DNA of 64,000 nucleotides from Fulvimarina pelagi HTCC2506 (GCF_000153705.1 NZ_DS022272.1:2091857-2155856); one strand, 5' to 3'. Positions 1 to 10,359 are shown, counted from the stretch's first letter. Notes: generated by a model not told the origin, from the sequence alone. Numbers and translations: made by a program.

Positions 1-340
1 CAGGGGTCGGTTTACTCCTCGACATCTCATCGAGAACCGAACCCGGCCAGAGATTGTAGCCAACGGTGTAAGATGCCTTCGCAAGAAGATGGGCGGAAAT
101 CGGCGCGGTCAGGAGGAAGAAGACGATCGCGGCGATGGCGCGCAAAGTCTCGGGCAGCGATTCAGAATTGATCGCAAGGCCAAGGAGCAGGAGGCTGGCC
201 CCGACCGACCCGGCCTTTGAAGCCGAATGCATGCGGGTGTAGAGGTCGGGAAGTCGCACGAGACCGAGCGCGGCGAGCGCGATAAAGAGCGATCCGCCGA
301 CAATCAGTAACCCCTCGACGATGTGATAAAACGCGGTCAC
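1..340 (-). CDS. mnhG: Na+/H+ antiporter subunit G (partial, 3' end off window)
   Basis: This is the last subunit of the Mrp cation/proton antiporter in the inner membrane. The frame reads from a GTG at 340 to the window edge without a stop. It shows two hydrophobic segments and the family motif around [19 protein letters not shown]. The GTG overlaps the stop of the upstream gene (GTGA), so translation is probably coupled. The C-terminus lies outside the window. MnhG/PhaG/MrpG proteins are about 100-130 residues, so little should be missing. Confidence 0.9.
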   Translation of the reverse strand, partial: MTAFYHIVEGLLIVGGSLFIALAALGLVRLPDLYTRMHSASKAGSVGASLLLLGLAINSESLPETLRAIAAIVFFLLTAPISAHLLAKASYTVGYNLWPGSVLDEMSRSKPTP

Positions 341-714
341 CGACCCCACTCTCCTCTGGTCCCGTGCGAAGACTTACCCTGCGGATCGCGGAATGGCAGG
401 GACTCCAGGCTGTCTTCGTCGCCGCTCTGGCCTCGCGCGAGGATGAAACGTGAGAATGCGGTTGTCGCCAGAAACCCGACCAGACCTAAAGCGATCGCGA
501 TATCGACATAGAGCGTGAACCCCGTGTTGATGCCGATCAAAGCTATGAAGCCGATCGAGACGCTGGTCAGCATATCGAGGCCGAGCACACGATCGGGCAG
601 CGTCGGGCCGATGATGATGCGAACGGTCGTCAACAGGAACGACAGGCCCAGAAGCACGAGACCGAAGTCGACCGCGTATTCGTAGAAAAGTTTCGCATAT
701 TCTTCGATCATCAC
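337..714 (-). CDS. mnhF: Na+/H+ antiporter subunit F
   Basis: Small subunit of the Mrp antiporter: 125 residues with three hydrophobic segments and the conserved stretch [18 protein letters not shown] (about residues 32-49) typical of MrpF/PhaF. Its start overlaps the stop of mnhE by 4 bases and its stop overlaps the start of mnhG. It is an integral part of the polycistronic mnhABCDEFG unit. The charged C-terminal tail (after about residue 95) is longer than in minimal homologues. Family knowledge: it is needed for assembly of the membrane complex but carries no proton path itself. Confidence 0.93.
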   Translation of the reverse strand: MMIEEYAKLFYEYAVDFGLVLLGLSFLLTTVRIIIGPTLPDRVLGLDMLTSVSIGFIALIGINTGFTLYVDIAIALGLVGFLATTAFSRFILARGQSGDEDSLESLPFRDPQGKSSHGTRGEWGR

Positions 715-1184
715 CGAAAGGCCTCCAGGATCATTCGTTCGAAGCCGGTCGCGATATCGCGGCGGTTTCCTTCGGGGTCAGAGCAGTCGATGGCGTGTAC
801 GTAGAGCGTCGAGCGGTCCTCTGAGACGTCGACGGAGAGCGTTCCGGGCGTGAGTGTAATCATGTTTGCGAGCAGCGTTATCTCGAAGTCCCGGTCGGCG
901 CGCAGGTGATACGCGAAGATGCCAGGCTTCAGGTTCATCTTCGGCTTGAGCACCAGTATCGCGACCCGCCAGGCGGACTTCATCAGTTCCAGCAGGAAGA
1001 ACAGCAACAGCTTGGTTATCAAAAAGCCGCGCTGCATGTAGCCGGCCCCGCCTACCTGTTCACGGATCAGGTAGAGTGCACAGGCGCCGAGAATGAAGCC
1101 GAAAACCAGATTGATCAGCGTGAAAGAGCCGGTGACGACGACCCAGACCAGCGCCAGAACGAGATTGATGAGATAAAGTGTCAT
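711..1184 (-). CDS. mnhE: Na+/H+ antiporter subunit E
   Basis: MrpE-type subunit, 157 residues. The start chosen is the ATG at 1184 because it overlaps the mnhD stop in an ATGA arrangement and puts the hydrophobic N-terminus ([19 protein letters not shown]) first; the open frame extends further upstream but only inside mnhD. Two N-terminal membrane segments precede a soluble domain with the family motif [16 protein letters not shown]. Translation is probably coupled with mnhD and mnhF. MrpE is thought to be structural or an assembly subunit rather than a proton channel. Confidence 0.93.
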   Translation of the reverse strand: MTLYLINLVLALVWVVVTGSFTLINLVFGFILGACALYLIREQVGGAGYMQRGFLITKLLLFFLLELMKSAWRVAILVLKPKMNLKPGIFAYHLRADRDFEITLLANMITLTPGTLSVDVSEDRSTLYVHAIDCSDPEGNRRDIATGFERMILEAFR

Positions 1185-2812
1185 GGCGCGTCCCCGAACA
1201 CAGACGAAATGTACCCGCTTGGGTCGACAATGCCCGCCGCAGCGCCATCCGTCAGATCGAAGAGCCATTGTGGCCACACGCCTGCCGCGATGACGAAGGC
1301 GGTAAGCGCGAAGAGCGGGATCGCAGACAGTGCCCGGTCCGGTCCGGCCGCTAGGAACTTCTCCTCGACAACGCCGCCAGGTTCGACCTTCCTGTCAGCC
1401 GCAGCGATTGGCGGAAGTGGACGCCAGAAGCCAAGAGCGAAGACACGGGCGCTGGCGATCGTCAGGAGGAAACCGGAGACGAGGACCATTGCCGCGAGCC
1501 AAGGGAGATCGCCGGAAATCGAAGCTCGTACGAGTGCGACTTTGGGCCAGAATCCAGAGAAGGGGGGCAGGCCAGAGACGGCGAATAGTAGGATGAGCAT
1601 CACCGCCGCAAAGAGCGGATTGCTCCGCCAGAGCCCGCCCATCTCGCGCAACGAAGATGTCCCCGTCAAATGTGCCGCAACACCGGCAGCGAGATAGAGC
1701 GCCGTCATCACGACGATCGAATGGAGAGCGTAGAATATCGTGCCCGATAGCCCGACCGAGAGCGAGCTGGGAACCGCATCTCCATCTGGAACGGGCATTG
1801 CCAGGGCAACGAACATCGTGCCGATCCCGGCGATCACGACATAGTTGAGAAGCCGACGCAGATCCGTTTGGGCAAGAGCACCGAGGCCACCGACCAGCAT
1901 GGTGAGAGCGGCTACCCACGCGAATACGGCGCTGAGTTCGGCACGTTCGGGTGGGAAGAGCATGAGATTGATGCGGATCGCGGCATAGATGCCGACCTTC
2001 GTGAGGAGGCCCGCAAACAGCGCGGATACGACGAAACGCGGCGTGTGATAGGATGCCGGAAGCCAGAAATTGAGCGGAAAGGCCGCCGCCTTCATGGCGA
2101 AGGACACGAAATAAAGCGCGGCCAGCGTGAAGAGCATTGCCGTCTTGTCGGTCTCGGCCGCCTTCTGGGCGATATCGGCCATGTTGAGAGTGCCGAAAAT
2201 CCCATAAAGATAGCCGGTCGCGATCAGGAAGAATGTCGTGCCGACGAGATTGAGGAAGCAGTATTTTGTCGCGCCGTCGAGCTGCTCGTGCCGGGAGCCA
2301 AGAATCAAGAGCCCGAACGAGCCGATCAAAAAGACTTCGAACCACACATAGAGGTTGAAGACATCTCCAGTGATGAAGGAGCCGGAAACGCCGCCCATCA
2401 TGATGAAGAAGAGCGGAAAGAATCCGTAACGCCGCTCTACCTTCGAGATGCTCGCCACCGCATAAATGCCACAGCACAGCGCCGCAAAACCGGACGCAGC
2501 CAGGAAGAGCGCACCCATGAGATCGGCAGTGAAGGCAATGCCGAAAGGCGGCAGCCATCCACCCATCATCATCGTCACCGTACCCTGCGTCGCGACCCGA
2601 TAGAGCAATGTCAAATCGGCCAGAAAGAGCAGGACGAGCCCCGGCAAAGCGATGAGCGGATGCCAGCGGATGCTCTTGCGCATCATCAGGAGCCCGGCGC
2701 CGAATATGAAGCAGATCGCGACGGGCAGAATGACCGAGTAATCGATCAACGGCACAGCGCCTTGGGTCATCGCTTCGGCCTTCAAGGCCTCGAGTGAAGG
2801 GTCAGCAGCCAT
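1181..2812 (-). CDS. mnhD: Na+/H+ antiporter subunit D
   Basis: Proton-translocating subunit related to NuoM/NuoN of complex I, 543 residues, about 14 membrane helices. The Proton_antipo_M domain covers roughly residues 130-420. The family stretch GDVFNLYVWFEVFLIGSFGLL holds the conserved Glu of the proton path, and AAAFPLNFWLPASYHTPRFVVSALFAG is the central signature. It starts 5 bases after mnhC and overlaps mnhE by 4 bases. The last ~80 residues are a hydrophilic linker plus one more helix. It acts with MnhA as one of the two large ion-moving subunits. Confidence 0.95.
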   Translation of the reverse strand: MAADPSLEALKAEAMTQGAVPLIDYSVILPVAICFIFGAGLLMMRKSIRWHPLIALPGLVLLFLADLTLLYRVATQGTVTMMMGGWLPPFGIAFTADLMGALFLAASGFAALCCGIYAVASISKVERRYGFFPLFFIMMGGVSGSFITGDVFNLYVWFEVFLIGSFGLLILGSRHEQLDGATKYCFLNLVGTTFFLIATGYLYGIFGTLNMADIAQKAAETDKTAMLFTLAALYFVSFAMKAAAFPLNFWLPASYHTPRFVVSALFAGLLTKVGIYAAIRINLMLFPPERAELSAVFAWVAALTMLVGGLGALAQTDLRRLLNYVVIAGIGTMFVALAMPVPDGDAVPSSLSVGLSGTIFYALHSIVVMTALYLAAGVAAHLTGTSSLREMGGLWRSNPLFAAVMLILLFAVSGLPPFSGFWPKVALVRASISGDLPWLAAMVLVSGFLLTIASARVFALGFWRPLPPIAAADRKVEPGGVVEEKFLAAGPDRALSAIPLFALTAFVIAAGVWPQWLFDLTDGAAAGIVDPSGYISSVFGDAP

Positions 2813-2817
2813 TTTCG

Positions 2818-3195
2818 TCAGTAACCAAGGGGCGGCAGCCCCTCGTCCTCGGGTTCGGCGATGCGCATCTCGTCGGTGTCATCCGTGTCGAGATCCTGGA
2901 ACGCCCGATAGGAGAGGACGAGCAGGAAGGCGAAGAAAGAAAAGGAAATCACGATCGCTGTCAGGATCAACGCTTGGGGCAGCGGGTTTGCGATCATCTC
3001 ACCCGGCACCTCCAGACCTTCAGGAATGATTGGCGGGACGATCGATTGGATGCGGCCGTTGGTGAAGATCAGAAGATTCACAGAATTGCCAAGGAGCACG
3101 ACACCCAGCAGCATGCGGATGATGTGTTTGGACAAGATGAGATAGACCGTCACCGCAAAGAGCGCGGCAACGACGAAGCAAAGCGCGATCTCCAT
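2818..3195 (-). CDS. mnhC: Na+/H+ antiporter subunit C
   Basis: NuoK-like subunit, 125 residues, three membrane segments. Conserved features are SKHIIRMLLGVVLLGNSVNLL (residues about 23-43) and NPLPQALILTAIVISFSFFAF, both diagnostic of MrpC/PhaC. The ATG overlaps the last base of the mnhB stop (TGATG), implying coupled translation. The hydrophilic C-terminal tail is acidic (DTDDTDEMRIAEPEDEG). Part of the mnhABCDEFG operon. Confidence 0.94.
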   Translation of the reverse strand: MEIALCFVVAALFAVTVYLILSKHIIRMLLGVVLLGNSVNLLIFTNGRIQSIVPPIIPEGLEVPGEMIANPLPQALILTAIVISFSFFAFLLVLSYRAFQDLDTDDTDEMRIAEPEDEGLPPLGY

Positions 3196-3614
3196 CAGTC
3201 GGTCTCCGTTTCCTCAAGGGCGAGTGCTATCGACGAGATCGCACCGACGACGACGAGATAGACCCCAATATCGAAGAACAGTGGCGTCGAGAGTGCCACC
3301 TCTGTGCCAAGAAATGTGGGGAATGCCCATAATCCGGTGAGGAATTCGACGCCGATCAAGAGCGAAAGGACGCCTGAAAGAACCGCAAGCATCAGCCCGG
3401 CCGCCGCAATGGCCATCGGATGAAAATGCAAGGCCCTTCGTACCGGCGCGACACCACACGCAATGCCGTATATCGCGAAGGCCGAAGCTGCGATGAGGCC
3501 ACCGATAAAGCCGCCGCCAGGCTCGTTGTGGCCGCGCAGCAGCACGAAAATCGAGAACAGCACCATCAGGCTCGTCAGGTACGGCGCGGTGAAGCGGAAG
3601 ATGATGGTTCTCAT
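3195..3614 (-). CDS. mnhB: Na+/H+ antiporter subunit B
   Basis: MrpB-type membrane subunit, 139 residues, four hydrophobic segments. The motif [26 protein letters not shown] near residues 26-51 is the family signature. It overlaps mnhA by 4 bases (ATGA). MnhB is a separate protein here, unlike the fused PhaAB form known from some rhizobia. Coupled translation with mnhA and mnhC is likely. Confidence 0.95.
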   Translation of the reverse strand: MRTIIFRFTAPYLTSLMVLFSIFVLLRGHNEPGGGFIGGLIAASAFAIYGIACGVAPVRRALHFHPMAIAAAGLMLAVLSGVLSLLIGVEFLTGLWAFPTFLGTEVALSTPLFFDIGVYLVVVGAISSIALALEETETD

Positions 3615-5977
3615 GGGGTTACCTCCATGGGATCGTTCGTTCGGATGCCGCGCCGGCCGACCCGGATGCGGATAAGGGCGAGCACCGCTAGGCCGGCAGT
3701 CATGACCACCGCAATCTCACCCATCGTATCAATGCCGCGGAAGTCGACGAGGATGACGTTCACGATGTTGCGCCCGTGTGCGATGGCGTAGCTGTAGCGT
3801 TCGAAGAAATCAGAGAGGCTGCGATCGAAATCGCTCTGGACAACCGCGAGAAGGAAGAGGCCGAAGCCGATACCGGCCAGAACGCCGATGGTCGCGTCAG
3901 GCAGTTTCTGTGCGAGCGGACGATGGTCGCTCGGCGACAACTTCAGCCGCGTCATCACAAGTGCGAGGATGACGACCGAGAGGGTCTCGACCATGAACTG
4001 CGTGAATGCCAGATCGGGCGCGCCTTGTAGCATGAAGATGAAAGCAACGGCATAACCCTGGATGCCGAGAGAAACGATTGCTTGGAGGCGGTTTCTGGAG
4101 ACAACCACGGCGAGGATCCCGAAGACGATCAGGCCGAGGATAATCCACTCATAGGGCAGGAGATCGGGGAGTTCCGGAACACTTGGGAAACCATCCGCCC
4201 ACCACATCGAACCGAACAGTGCGGCAACGAGCGCAATCATGACCGTCGTCATGTAGTAGTCGAGCCGGCCCGGCTGGACGATCAGCGTGACGCCAAAAGC
4301 CAGGCGTACGAGGCCACGCATCGCCTGGTCGAAGCCATAGTCCGGTCCCCAGCCGATCGCAGCGAGGAACTGGGCGAGCTTCTGACGGATCTGCGTTGAG
4401 GCCAGATAAATTATTACGCCCAGAACGATCGTCAGGCAGGAGAGCGCGAATGCGAGATTGAGATGCGGCACCCAGCCGATCTCGATCTCCACCGCCTCGC
4501 CGTAGGAGGCCGTTGCCATCGGGGAAGAAAAGAGCTCGTGGTAGACGCCGTAGTAGAGAGCGCCGACGAGCGACAGTGCACCGAGCACCAGCGGCCCCAG
4601 CCAGACTCTGAGACCACTCTCATGCGGATGGTCGATATGCTGCGGCTTGGTGCCGACGAAGGGTTGCAGCGCGACTATGAAAGCGGCGGCGAACATCAGC
4701 GCGTTGCCCGCGATCGCCGCGATCAGCAGAGCGACGTGATAGAAATCGCCGTATTCGAGCGCGTGGTAAATCTCTTCCTTGGCGAGGAAGCCGACGAAAG
4801 GCGTGATACCGCCCATGGAGAGTGCGCAAAGTAGTGCTGCGACGAAGGTAATCGGCATGTGCCGCGCAAGCCCGCCGAGCCGGTGAATTTCGCGGGTATG
4901 GGCACCGTGGTCCACCGAGCCGGCAACCATGAAAAGCCCGCCTTTGAACAGCGAGTGGGCGATCAAATAAAGCGTCGCCGCAATGATCGCGGTCTCCGAT
5001 GAGACACCGATCAGCATGACCAAAAGCCCGAGGGAAGCGACAGTCGTGTAGGCGAGCGTTATTTTGATGTCGCTCGCGCGGACGGCCAGCAGCGCACCAA
5101 CGACTAGGGTGATCGCCCCGAAGATCGGTAAAATGGTCATCCAAAGCGTCGTCTCGCCCAGCGCAGGATGCATCCTGAGAAGCAGATAGACGCCGGCTTT
5201 CACCATGGTGGCCGAATGCAGATAGGCCGAGACGGGCGTCGGCGCTTCCATCGCGTTCGGAAGCCAGATGTGGAAGGGCATTTGCGCCGATTTCGTGAAG
5301 GCGCCACAGAGAACGAGAATCAGGACCGCCAGATAATACGGGCTTTCGCGCAAGGCGTCGCCCGCTTCGAGAATATCACTGAGAGAGGTGAGGCCATGCA
5401 ACTCTCGAATGGCGATGAGGCCTGCGAGAAGCGCTAGGCCGCCGCCGCCAGTAATGACCAATGCCTGGACAGCTCCCCGCCGCGCCTTCTCCCGAGTATG
5501 GTCGAAGCCGATCAACAGGAATGAGGTGATCGAGGTGAGTTCCCAGAAGACGAAAAGCGTGATGAGGTCATCGGCGACGACGAGCCCGAGCATCGAACCC
5601 ATGAACATCAGCATGAAGGAATAGAACTGGCCCTGATCCTTGTGGCCCTTCATGTAACCACCGGAATAAAGGATGATGAACGTGCCGATCCCCGTGATCA
5701 GCAGCGCGAACACCATCGAAAGGCCGTCCAGGCGGAACGAAAAGGCGATGTCAAAACTGGGGATCCACTCGAACCCCCAGCGATGCACGGTACCCTTGGC
5801 AATCTCGAAGATGCCGCGCAAAAAAATGACGAAAGCGGCGGCCGGTGCTAGCGCTAGAAGCCAGGTGGAATGGGATTTGAGGACCGAAGTGAGGAGCGGC
5901 GCGACAGCGGCTGCGAGAAAGGGCAGGATCAATGCCACATAGCCGAAGTCGGAGACGAAGCCGTTCAATTGATCCAT
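3611..5977 (-). CDS. mnhA: Na+/H+ antiporter subunit A
   Basis: Largest subunit of the Mrp antiporter, 788 residues, related to NuoL. An N-terminal Proton_antipo_N part and central Proton_antipo_M part (about 60-400; signature [33 protein letters not shown]) are followed by a C-terminal MrpA-specific region (about 600-780) with [30 protein letters not shown] start it at the ATG at 5977, preceded by AAGGAGG about 12 bases upstream; an in-frame ATG at 6025 would add 16 non-hydrophobic residues. First gene of the operon; the promoter must lie in 5978-6250, shared with the divergent peptidase gene. Family role: Na+/H+ exchange for pH and sodium homeostasis. Confidence 0.95.
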   Translation of the reverse strand: MDQLNGFVSDFGYVALILPFLAAAVAPLLTSVLKSHSTWLLALAPAAAFVIFLRGIFEIAKGTVHRWGFEWIPSFDIAFSFRLDGLSMVFALLITGIGTFIILYSGGYMKGHKDQGQFYSFMLMFMGSMLGLVVADDLITLFVFWELTSITSFLLIGFDHTREKARRGAVQALVITGGGGLALLAGLIAIRELHGLTSLSDILEAGDALRESPYYLAVLILVLCGAFTKSAQMPFHIWLPNAMEAPTPVSAYLHSATMVKAGVYLLLRMHPALGETTLWMTILPIFGAITLVVGALLAVRASDIKITLAYTTVASLGLLVMLIGVSSETAIIAATLYLIAHSLFKGGLFMVAGSVDHGAHTREIHRLGGLARHMPITFVAALLCALSMGGITPFVGFLAKEEIYHALEYGDFYHVALLIAAIAGNALMFAAAFIVALQPFVGTKPQHIDHPHESGLRVWLGPLVLGALSLVGALYYGVYHELFSSPMATASYGEAVEIEIGWVPHLNLAFALSCLTIVLGVIIYLASTQIRQKLAQFLAAIGWGPDYGFDQAMRGLVRLAFGVTLIVQPGRLDYYMTTVMIALVAALFGSMWWADGFPSVPELPDLLPYEWIILGLIVFGILAVVVSRNRLQAIVSLGIQGYAVAFIFMLQGAPDLAFTQFMVETLSVVILALVMTRLKLSPSDHRPLAQKLPDATIGVLAGIGFGLFLLAVVQSDFDRSLSDFFERYSYAIAHGRNIVNVILVDFRGIDTMGEIAVVMTAGLAVLALIRIRVGRRGIRTNDPMEVTP

Positions 5978-6252
5978 CAGCGCCCCATCCCTCCTTGAGT
6001 CCTGCATCCGGTCGCCCAAACGCATCGATCCGTTTCTTCATAGAAACCGTGTCCGCTCGGGGCAAGCCATAGCGGCCGTGAAAGCGCACTCGGTTCGAAC
6101 GCGGAATCAAAACCTCCTCACGACTTCGTAGTGTGCGACATGGCCCGAGTTTTGCTCGAAGCGCCCAATCGGCTATCGTGCCCCCTCACGCCTTTGGCGG
6201 TGCGTTCGTGCCGCCGGCTCCCAGACATTCCGTCAAGTCCCGAGCGAGTTTG

Positions 6253-8367
6253 ATGCCCGTTAATCTCCCCAGTCCGCCCACGGCCGAACGCCTTATCGAG
6301 CGAGATACGCGCCATGGTATTGCGAGATCGGACGAATATGCCTGGCTGAGAGCTGCGAACTGGCAGGATGTCTTCAAGGATACGAGCGTCCTCGATCCGT
6401 CGATCCGCATTCATCTGGAAGCGGAGAATGCCTATGCCGAAGAGGTGATGGGCGACACGAAGGAATTGCGCGAGGCGCTGATCGCGGAGATGCGCGGACG
6501 CATCAAGGAAGACGATTCGTCCGTACCCGCGCCCGATGGCGACTTCTCCTACGGCGTCGCCTACGAGGCCGGCGCGGAATATCCGCGGTTCGTACGCTAC
6601 CGGCGTGGCGCAGAAACATCGAGCGAGCCGCATATCCTCGTCGACGGCCCGAGCGAGGCGGCGGATCGGTCCTATTTCTCCATGGGCGGCGTCACCCATT
6701 CGCCGGATCACACGACGCTTGCCTGGTCTTATGACGACAAGGGATCGGAGTATTATCTCCTGGCGATCCGCGATGCCGAGTCAGGCGCAAACACTGGTAC
6801 GGTGATCCAGGACACAAGCGGCGCGGCGGCCTGGGCGTCCAATTCACGCGGCTTCTTCTACACTCGGCTCGACAAAAACCACCGACCGAGCAAGGTCTTC
6901 TACCACGCGCTCGGCAGCGATCCGGACGAGGACCGCCTGATCTACGAGGAGACCGATTCGGGGTTCTTCATGGGCGTCGGCAAGAGCCAGTCCGGCCGGC
7001 TCGTGCTGATCGACATTCATGATCACGAGACGTCCGAATGCTGGATGATCCCGGCCTCGAACCCGGCAGCAGAACCGCGGCTGATCGCCGAGCGGGAGAC
7101 AGGCATCGAATATGATGTCGATGAGGGAGAAGACTGCCTCTACATTCGCACCAATGCCGACGGCGCGCGCGACTTCAAGATCGTCACGACACCGATGGAC
7201 AAACCAGAGCGTTCCGCATGGGTGGACGTCGTCCCTCATGAAGAGGGCAGGCTCATCATCAGTCATATGGCACTCAAGCGGCATCTCGTCTGGCTGGAGA
7301 GGCGTGACGGCCTGCCACGCATCGTCGTGAAGAAATTCAACAGCAGCCCCGATCCGACCGACGGGCCTGAGCATTCAATCGCCTTCGATGAAGAAGCCTA
7401 CTCGCTGGGCCTCATCGGCACCTACGAGTACGACACCGACGTCATCCGATTCTCGTATTCGTCGTTGACGACGGCGGCGCAAACCTTCGAATACAATGTC
7501 GAGACCCGCGAGCGGACGCTCCTGAAGACGCAGGAAGTGCCGTCCGGCCACAACCCGCAGAATTACGTAGCGCGGCGCATCTTCGCACCGGCAAAGGATG
7601 GCGAACTGGTGCCTGTCTCGGTGGTACATCACAAGGATACGCCGATCGACGGTTCGGCACCTTGCCTACTCTACGGCTACGGCTCCTATGGAATATCGAT
7701 CCCTGCCTCGTTCAGCACCAACACGCTCTCTTTGATCGATCGTGGCTTCGTCTACGCCATTGCGCATATCCGCGGCGGCAAGGACAAGGGGTTCGCGTGG
7801 TACGAAGCAGGCCGCCGGCAGAACAAGGCGAACACATTCACCGACTTCATCGCCGCCGCCAATCATCTCGTGGCGGAGAACTTCACGAGCGAGGGGCGGA
7901 TCGTCGCCCATGGCGGGTCGGCGGGCGGCATGCTGATGGGCGCAGTCGCGAACATGGCGCCCGCGACATTTGGTGCGATCGTCGCCGTCGTACCATTCGT
8001 TGACGTCCTCAATACCATGCTGGACGACACCCTTCCGCTGACACCGCCGGAATGGCCCGAATGGGGCAATCCGATCCTGTCAGGCGAAGACTATCAGGTG
8101 ATCGCGGCTTATAGCCCTTACGACAACGTGAAAGCGCAGGCCTATCCGCCGATCCTGGCGCTCGCCGGCCTTACCGACCCTCGTGTCACCTACTGGGAGC
8201 CGGCGAAATGGGTCGCCAGGCTCAGGGCGATGAAGACCGACGACAATCCCGTCATCCTGCGTACCAATATGGATTCCGGCCATGGCGGCGCCTCTGGACG
8301 CTTCACCAAGCTCGAAGAAGTCGCCTATATCTACGCCTTCGCGCTGAAGATGACCGGGACGATCTGA
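6253..8367 (+). CDS. ptrB: Oligopeptidase B (S9A serine peptidase)
   Basis: Cytoplasmic prolyl-oligopeptidase family enzyme cleaving short peptides after basic residues. With the ATG at 6253 the protein has 704 residues, close to the family norm; an upstream in-frame ATG at 6133 adds 40 residues with no homology look. An N-terminal beta-propeller (about 70-400) is followed by an alpha/beta-hydrolase domain. The catalytic triad is visible: Ser556 in HGGSAGG, Asp642 in LTDPRVTYWEPAKW, His677 in GHGGASGR. The N-terminal signature HGIARSDEYAWLR is also family-like. Divergent from mnhA; no signal peptide. Confidence 0.95.
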   Translation: MPVNLPSPPTAERLIERDTRHGIARSDEYAWLRAANWQDVFKDTSVLDPSIRIHLEAENAYAEEVMGDTKELREALIAEMRGRIKEDDSSVPAPDGDFSYGVAYEAGAEYPRFVRYRRGAETSSEPHILVDGPSEAADRSYFSMGGVTHSPDHTTLAWSYDDKGSEYYLLAIRDAESGANTGTVIQDTSGAAAWASNSRGFFYTRLDKNHRPSKVFYHALGSDPDEDRLIYEETDSGFFMGVGKSQSGRLVLIDIHDHETSECWMIPASNPAAEPRLIAERETGIEYDVDEGEDCLYIRTNADGARDFKIVTTPMDKPERSAWVDVVPHEEGRLIISHMALKRHLVWLERRDGLPRIVVKKFNSSPDPTDGPEHSIAFDEEAYSLGLIGTYEYDTDVIRFSYSSLTTAAQTFEYNVETRERTLLKTQEVPSGHNPQNYVARRIFAPAKDGELVPVSVVHHKDTPIDGSAPCLLYGYGSYGISIPASFSTNTLSLIDRGFVYAIAHIRGGKDKGFAWYEAGRRQNKANTFTDFIAAANHLVAENFTSEGRIVAHGGSAGGMLMGAVANMAPATFGAIVAVVPFVDVLNTMLDDTLPLTPPEWPEWGNPILSGEDYQVIAAYSPYDNVKAQAYPPILALAGLTDPRVTYWEPAKWVARLRAMKTDDNPVILRTNMDSGHGGASGRFTKLEEVAYIYAFALKMTGTI

Positions 8368-8472
8368 ACCGTAGGCAGATTGAAGCCACTCCCGTCCCCT
8401 TTGCTTTCCCGCCGCCGTTCAGGTGACGAGCGGCGCTCGTTTTTCGCCCGCGAAGGACGAGGAAAGGCCTTT

Positions 8473-9936
8473 ATGTTGACGACGACCGCTGAGAACAAAG
8501 ATAGCCTGGAAGGCGACCCGCGCCGCTGGATCATCCTCGCGGTGCTTCTGCTCGCGGGTTTCATGAATCTCGTCGACGTGACGATCGTGAACGTGGCGGT
8601 GCCCAGCCTGACCGCCGACCTCGGCGCATCAAGCGCGGAAATCGAATGGGTCGTTGCAGCCTATATTCTTTCGTTCGCCCTTGGACTTCTGCCCTTCGGG
8701 CGGCTCGGTGATATTGTCGGACGCAAGCGGATGTTCCTGATCGGCATATCCGGGTTCACGGTCGGCTCGGCGCTTTGCGGCCTCGCCCCGACCATCGGTC
8801 TCCTCATCGCGTCGCGCTTCGTCCAGGGCCTGTCGAGCGCAATGATGATGCCGCAAGTACTCGCGCTCGTTCAGGTCACGTTCTCACGTGAGGAACGAGG
8901 TTTTGCCTTTTCGCTGTTCGGAGTGACTGCAGGCATGGCCGCTGTCACCGGCCCTCTTGCGGGTGGCGCCCTGATCGCGGCCGACATCTACGGGCTCGAG
9001 TGGCGGCCGATCTTCCTCGTCAACATCCCGATCGGCCTCTTCGCCTTGGTCATGGGTTGGCGGCTGATCCCGCGGACCCGGCGCGGCGATTATGAGCCGT
9101 TGGATTTATGCGGTGTGGCGCTCGCCGCGCTCGCCGTTTTCACGGTCGTTTTTCCGCTCGTCGAAGGCCGCGAATTCGGCTGGCCGTGGTGGTGCTTCGC
9201 GATGATGGCCGCGAGCCTGCCCATGGCCACTGCCTTCGTGAAATGGGAGGCCAGACGTGCCCGGATGAACAAAACGCAGCTTCTGCCGATAAGCCTTCTC
9301 ACGAATCGCCATTTCCTGCTCGGCCTTACGATGACCGCGACGCTGTTTGCCGGAATACCCGGCTTTTTCTTCGTGACGGCGATCTTCCTGCAGGTCGGTT
9401 TCGGGTTCACGCCGCTCGAATCGGGGCTTGCGACAACGCCGTTCTCCGTCGGCGTCTTCATCGCCTCGCTCGTTTCCGGGCGTTTCGGTTCGGCTTATGC
9501 GAAGGCACGGTTGGTCACAGGGCCGCTCATTCTGGCGAGCGGGATGATCTATCTGCTCACGGTGGTCTCGGGCGTCGACCAGACGACGGACCACTGGGCG
9601 TTCACCGCTCCCTTGGTGCTCGCCGGCCTCGGCATGGGCATCACGGTCGCGCCGCTCTTCGCAACGATCCTGACCGTCGTCGATAACCGAGACGCGGGTT
9701 CTGGATCAGGTGCCCTGCAGACCTTTCAGCAGATCGGTGGCGCCCTTGGCGTTGCAGTCCTCGGACAGATCTTCTTCGGCGTCCTCGGCAGTTCGTCATC
9801 GCCGGAGACATACAAAGCAAGCTTCGAAGCCGCTCTCAGCGTCCAGATCGCTCTCTTCCTCACACTGGCCTTGCTGGCGAGCCGCCTTCCGTCCGGAGCC
9901 CCGGAGGTGGAGAGATTGGCGGGCGAGGCGCGCTAG
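8473..9936 (+). CDS. MFS transporter, DHA2 (EmrB/QacA-like) drug exporter
   Basis: Inner-membrane proton-driven exporter, 487 residues, consistent with 14 helices. Start at ATG 8473 has a good ribosome site (GAGGAAAGG, 8 bases upstream); the longer frame from 8380 adds an Arg-rich non-membrane leader. Visible family motifs: LVDVTIVNVAVPSL in helix 1, motif A GRLGDIVGRKRMF, and motif C GVTAGMAAVTGPLAGGAL in helix 5. The helix-13/14 region QTFQQIGGALGVAVLGQIFFG is typical of DHA2 drug transporters. No partner membrane-fusion gene is adjacent, so substrate and pairing are unknown. Confidence 0.92.
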   Translation: MLTTTAENKDSLEGDPRRWIILAVLLLAGFMNLVDVTIVNVAVPSLTADLGASSAEIEWVVAAYILSFALGLLPFGRLGDIVGRKRMFLIGISGFTVGSALCGLAPTIGLLIASRFVQGLSSAMMMPQVLALVQVTFSREERGFAFSLFGVTAGMAAVTGPLAGGALIAADIYGLEWRPIFLVNIPIGLFALVMGWRLIPRTRRGDYEPLDLCGVALAALAVFTVVFPLVEGREFGWPWWCFAMMAASLPMATAFVKWEARRARMNKTQLLPISLLTNRHFLLGLTMTATLFAGIPGFFFVTAIFLQVGFGFTPLESGLATTPFSVGVFIASLVSGRFGSAYAKARLVTGPLILASGMIYLLTVVSGVDQTTDHWAFTAPLVLAGLGMGITVAPLFATILTVVDNRDAGSGSGALQTFQQIGGALGVAVLGQIFFGVLGSSSSPETYKASFEAALSVQIALFLTLALLASRLPSGAPEVERLAGEAR

Positions 9937-9958
9937 CCGATGCGTAAAGGATCGAGTG

Positions 9959-9974
9959 CCAGGCTCGCGCCTGG
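9959..9974 (+). terminator. Possible hairpin after the MFS gene
   Basis: A perfect 6-bp stem (CCAGGC / GCCTGG) with a 4-base loop lies 22 bases after the MFS stop codon. It is followed by TCCCTCC rather than a T-run, so it is a weak candidate for intrinsic termination. Confidence 0.3.
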
Positions 9975-10105
9975 TCCCTCCGCATCTCCCTCCACGTCTG
10001 TGCGATGACGGCCCACATTCCGAAGAGGATCGTCATCTCTGTCGCTTATCTTTCGCAGTTCTTCGAAACAAACCCAAAGGAAAGAGCAGCTTCGCGAAAG
10101 CTTGG

Positions 10106-10134
10106 CTACCTACCAATATTTTCATTGGTGGTAG
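10106..10134 (+). promoter_or_regulatory. Hairpin abutting the Shine-Dalgarno of the Rmf-like gene
   Basis: CTACC (10106-10110) pairs with GGTAG (10130-10134), and CCAAT (10113-10117) with ATTGG (10124-10128), around an AT-rich 6-base loop. The Shine-Dalgarno AGGAGG is 10133-10138, so the stem base includes its first two bases. The ATG follows at 10147. The arrangement could limit ribosome access until the stem melts or is bound. This is inference from the sequence. Confidence 0.5.
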
Positions 10135-10146
10135 GAGGCTTGGGCG

Positions 10147-10359
10147 ATGACAATGGTGCGTCTGGCAGCGACGATCGAGAAGGCGTTCCTGGAGAGTAAA
10201 GCTTGGCGGGAGGGGCGCAAGGCTTACTTCCTGCACGGTGAAGCAGCGACCTGCCCTTATGCGTCGAGCGATCCGCTAGGCTATTACTGGCGCGCCGGTC
10301 TGCAGCTTGAAAAGTGGAAGCCGACTATAAGCGGAGAGGCGCCGGCCTCAGCGGCGTAA
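10147..10359 (+). CDS. Small Rmf/CrpP-family protein
   Basis: A 70-residue basic protein matching the pattern of ribosome modulation factor and CrpP-like proteins: AWREGRKAYFLHGEAATCPY, then an aromatic YYWRAGL. CPY is at residues 36-38. Rmf helps dimerise ribosomes in stationary phase; many alphaproteobacterial relatives are uncharacterised. The start is the first ATG, 8 bases after AGGAGG; a second ATG two codons later is possible. It stands alone, with the MFS gene upstream on the same strand and a cytochrome gene convergent downstream. Family assignment rests on the short pattern only. Confidence 0.7.
   Translation: MTMVRLAATIEKAFLESKAWREGRKAYFLHGEAATCPYASSDPLGYYWRAGLQLEKWKPTISGEAPASAA

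Noticed and set aside
1395..2558. Open frame of nearly 390 codons in another frame of mnhD
   Set aside because: It is a shadow of mnhD; the composition is His/Arg/Cys-rich and lacks hydrophobic segments expected in this operon.
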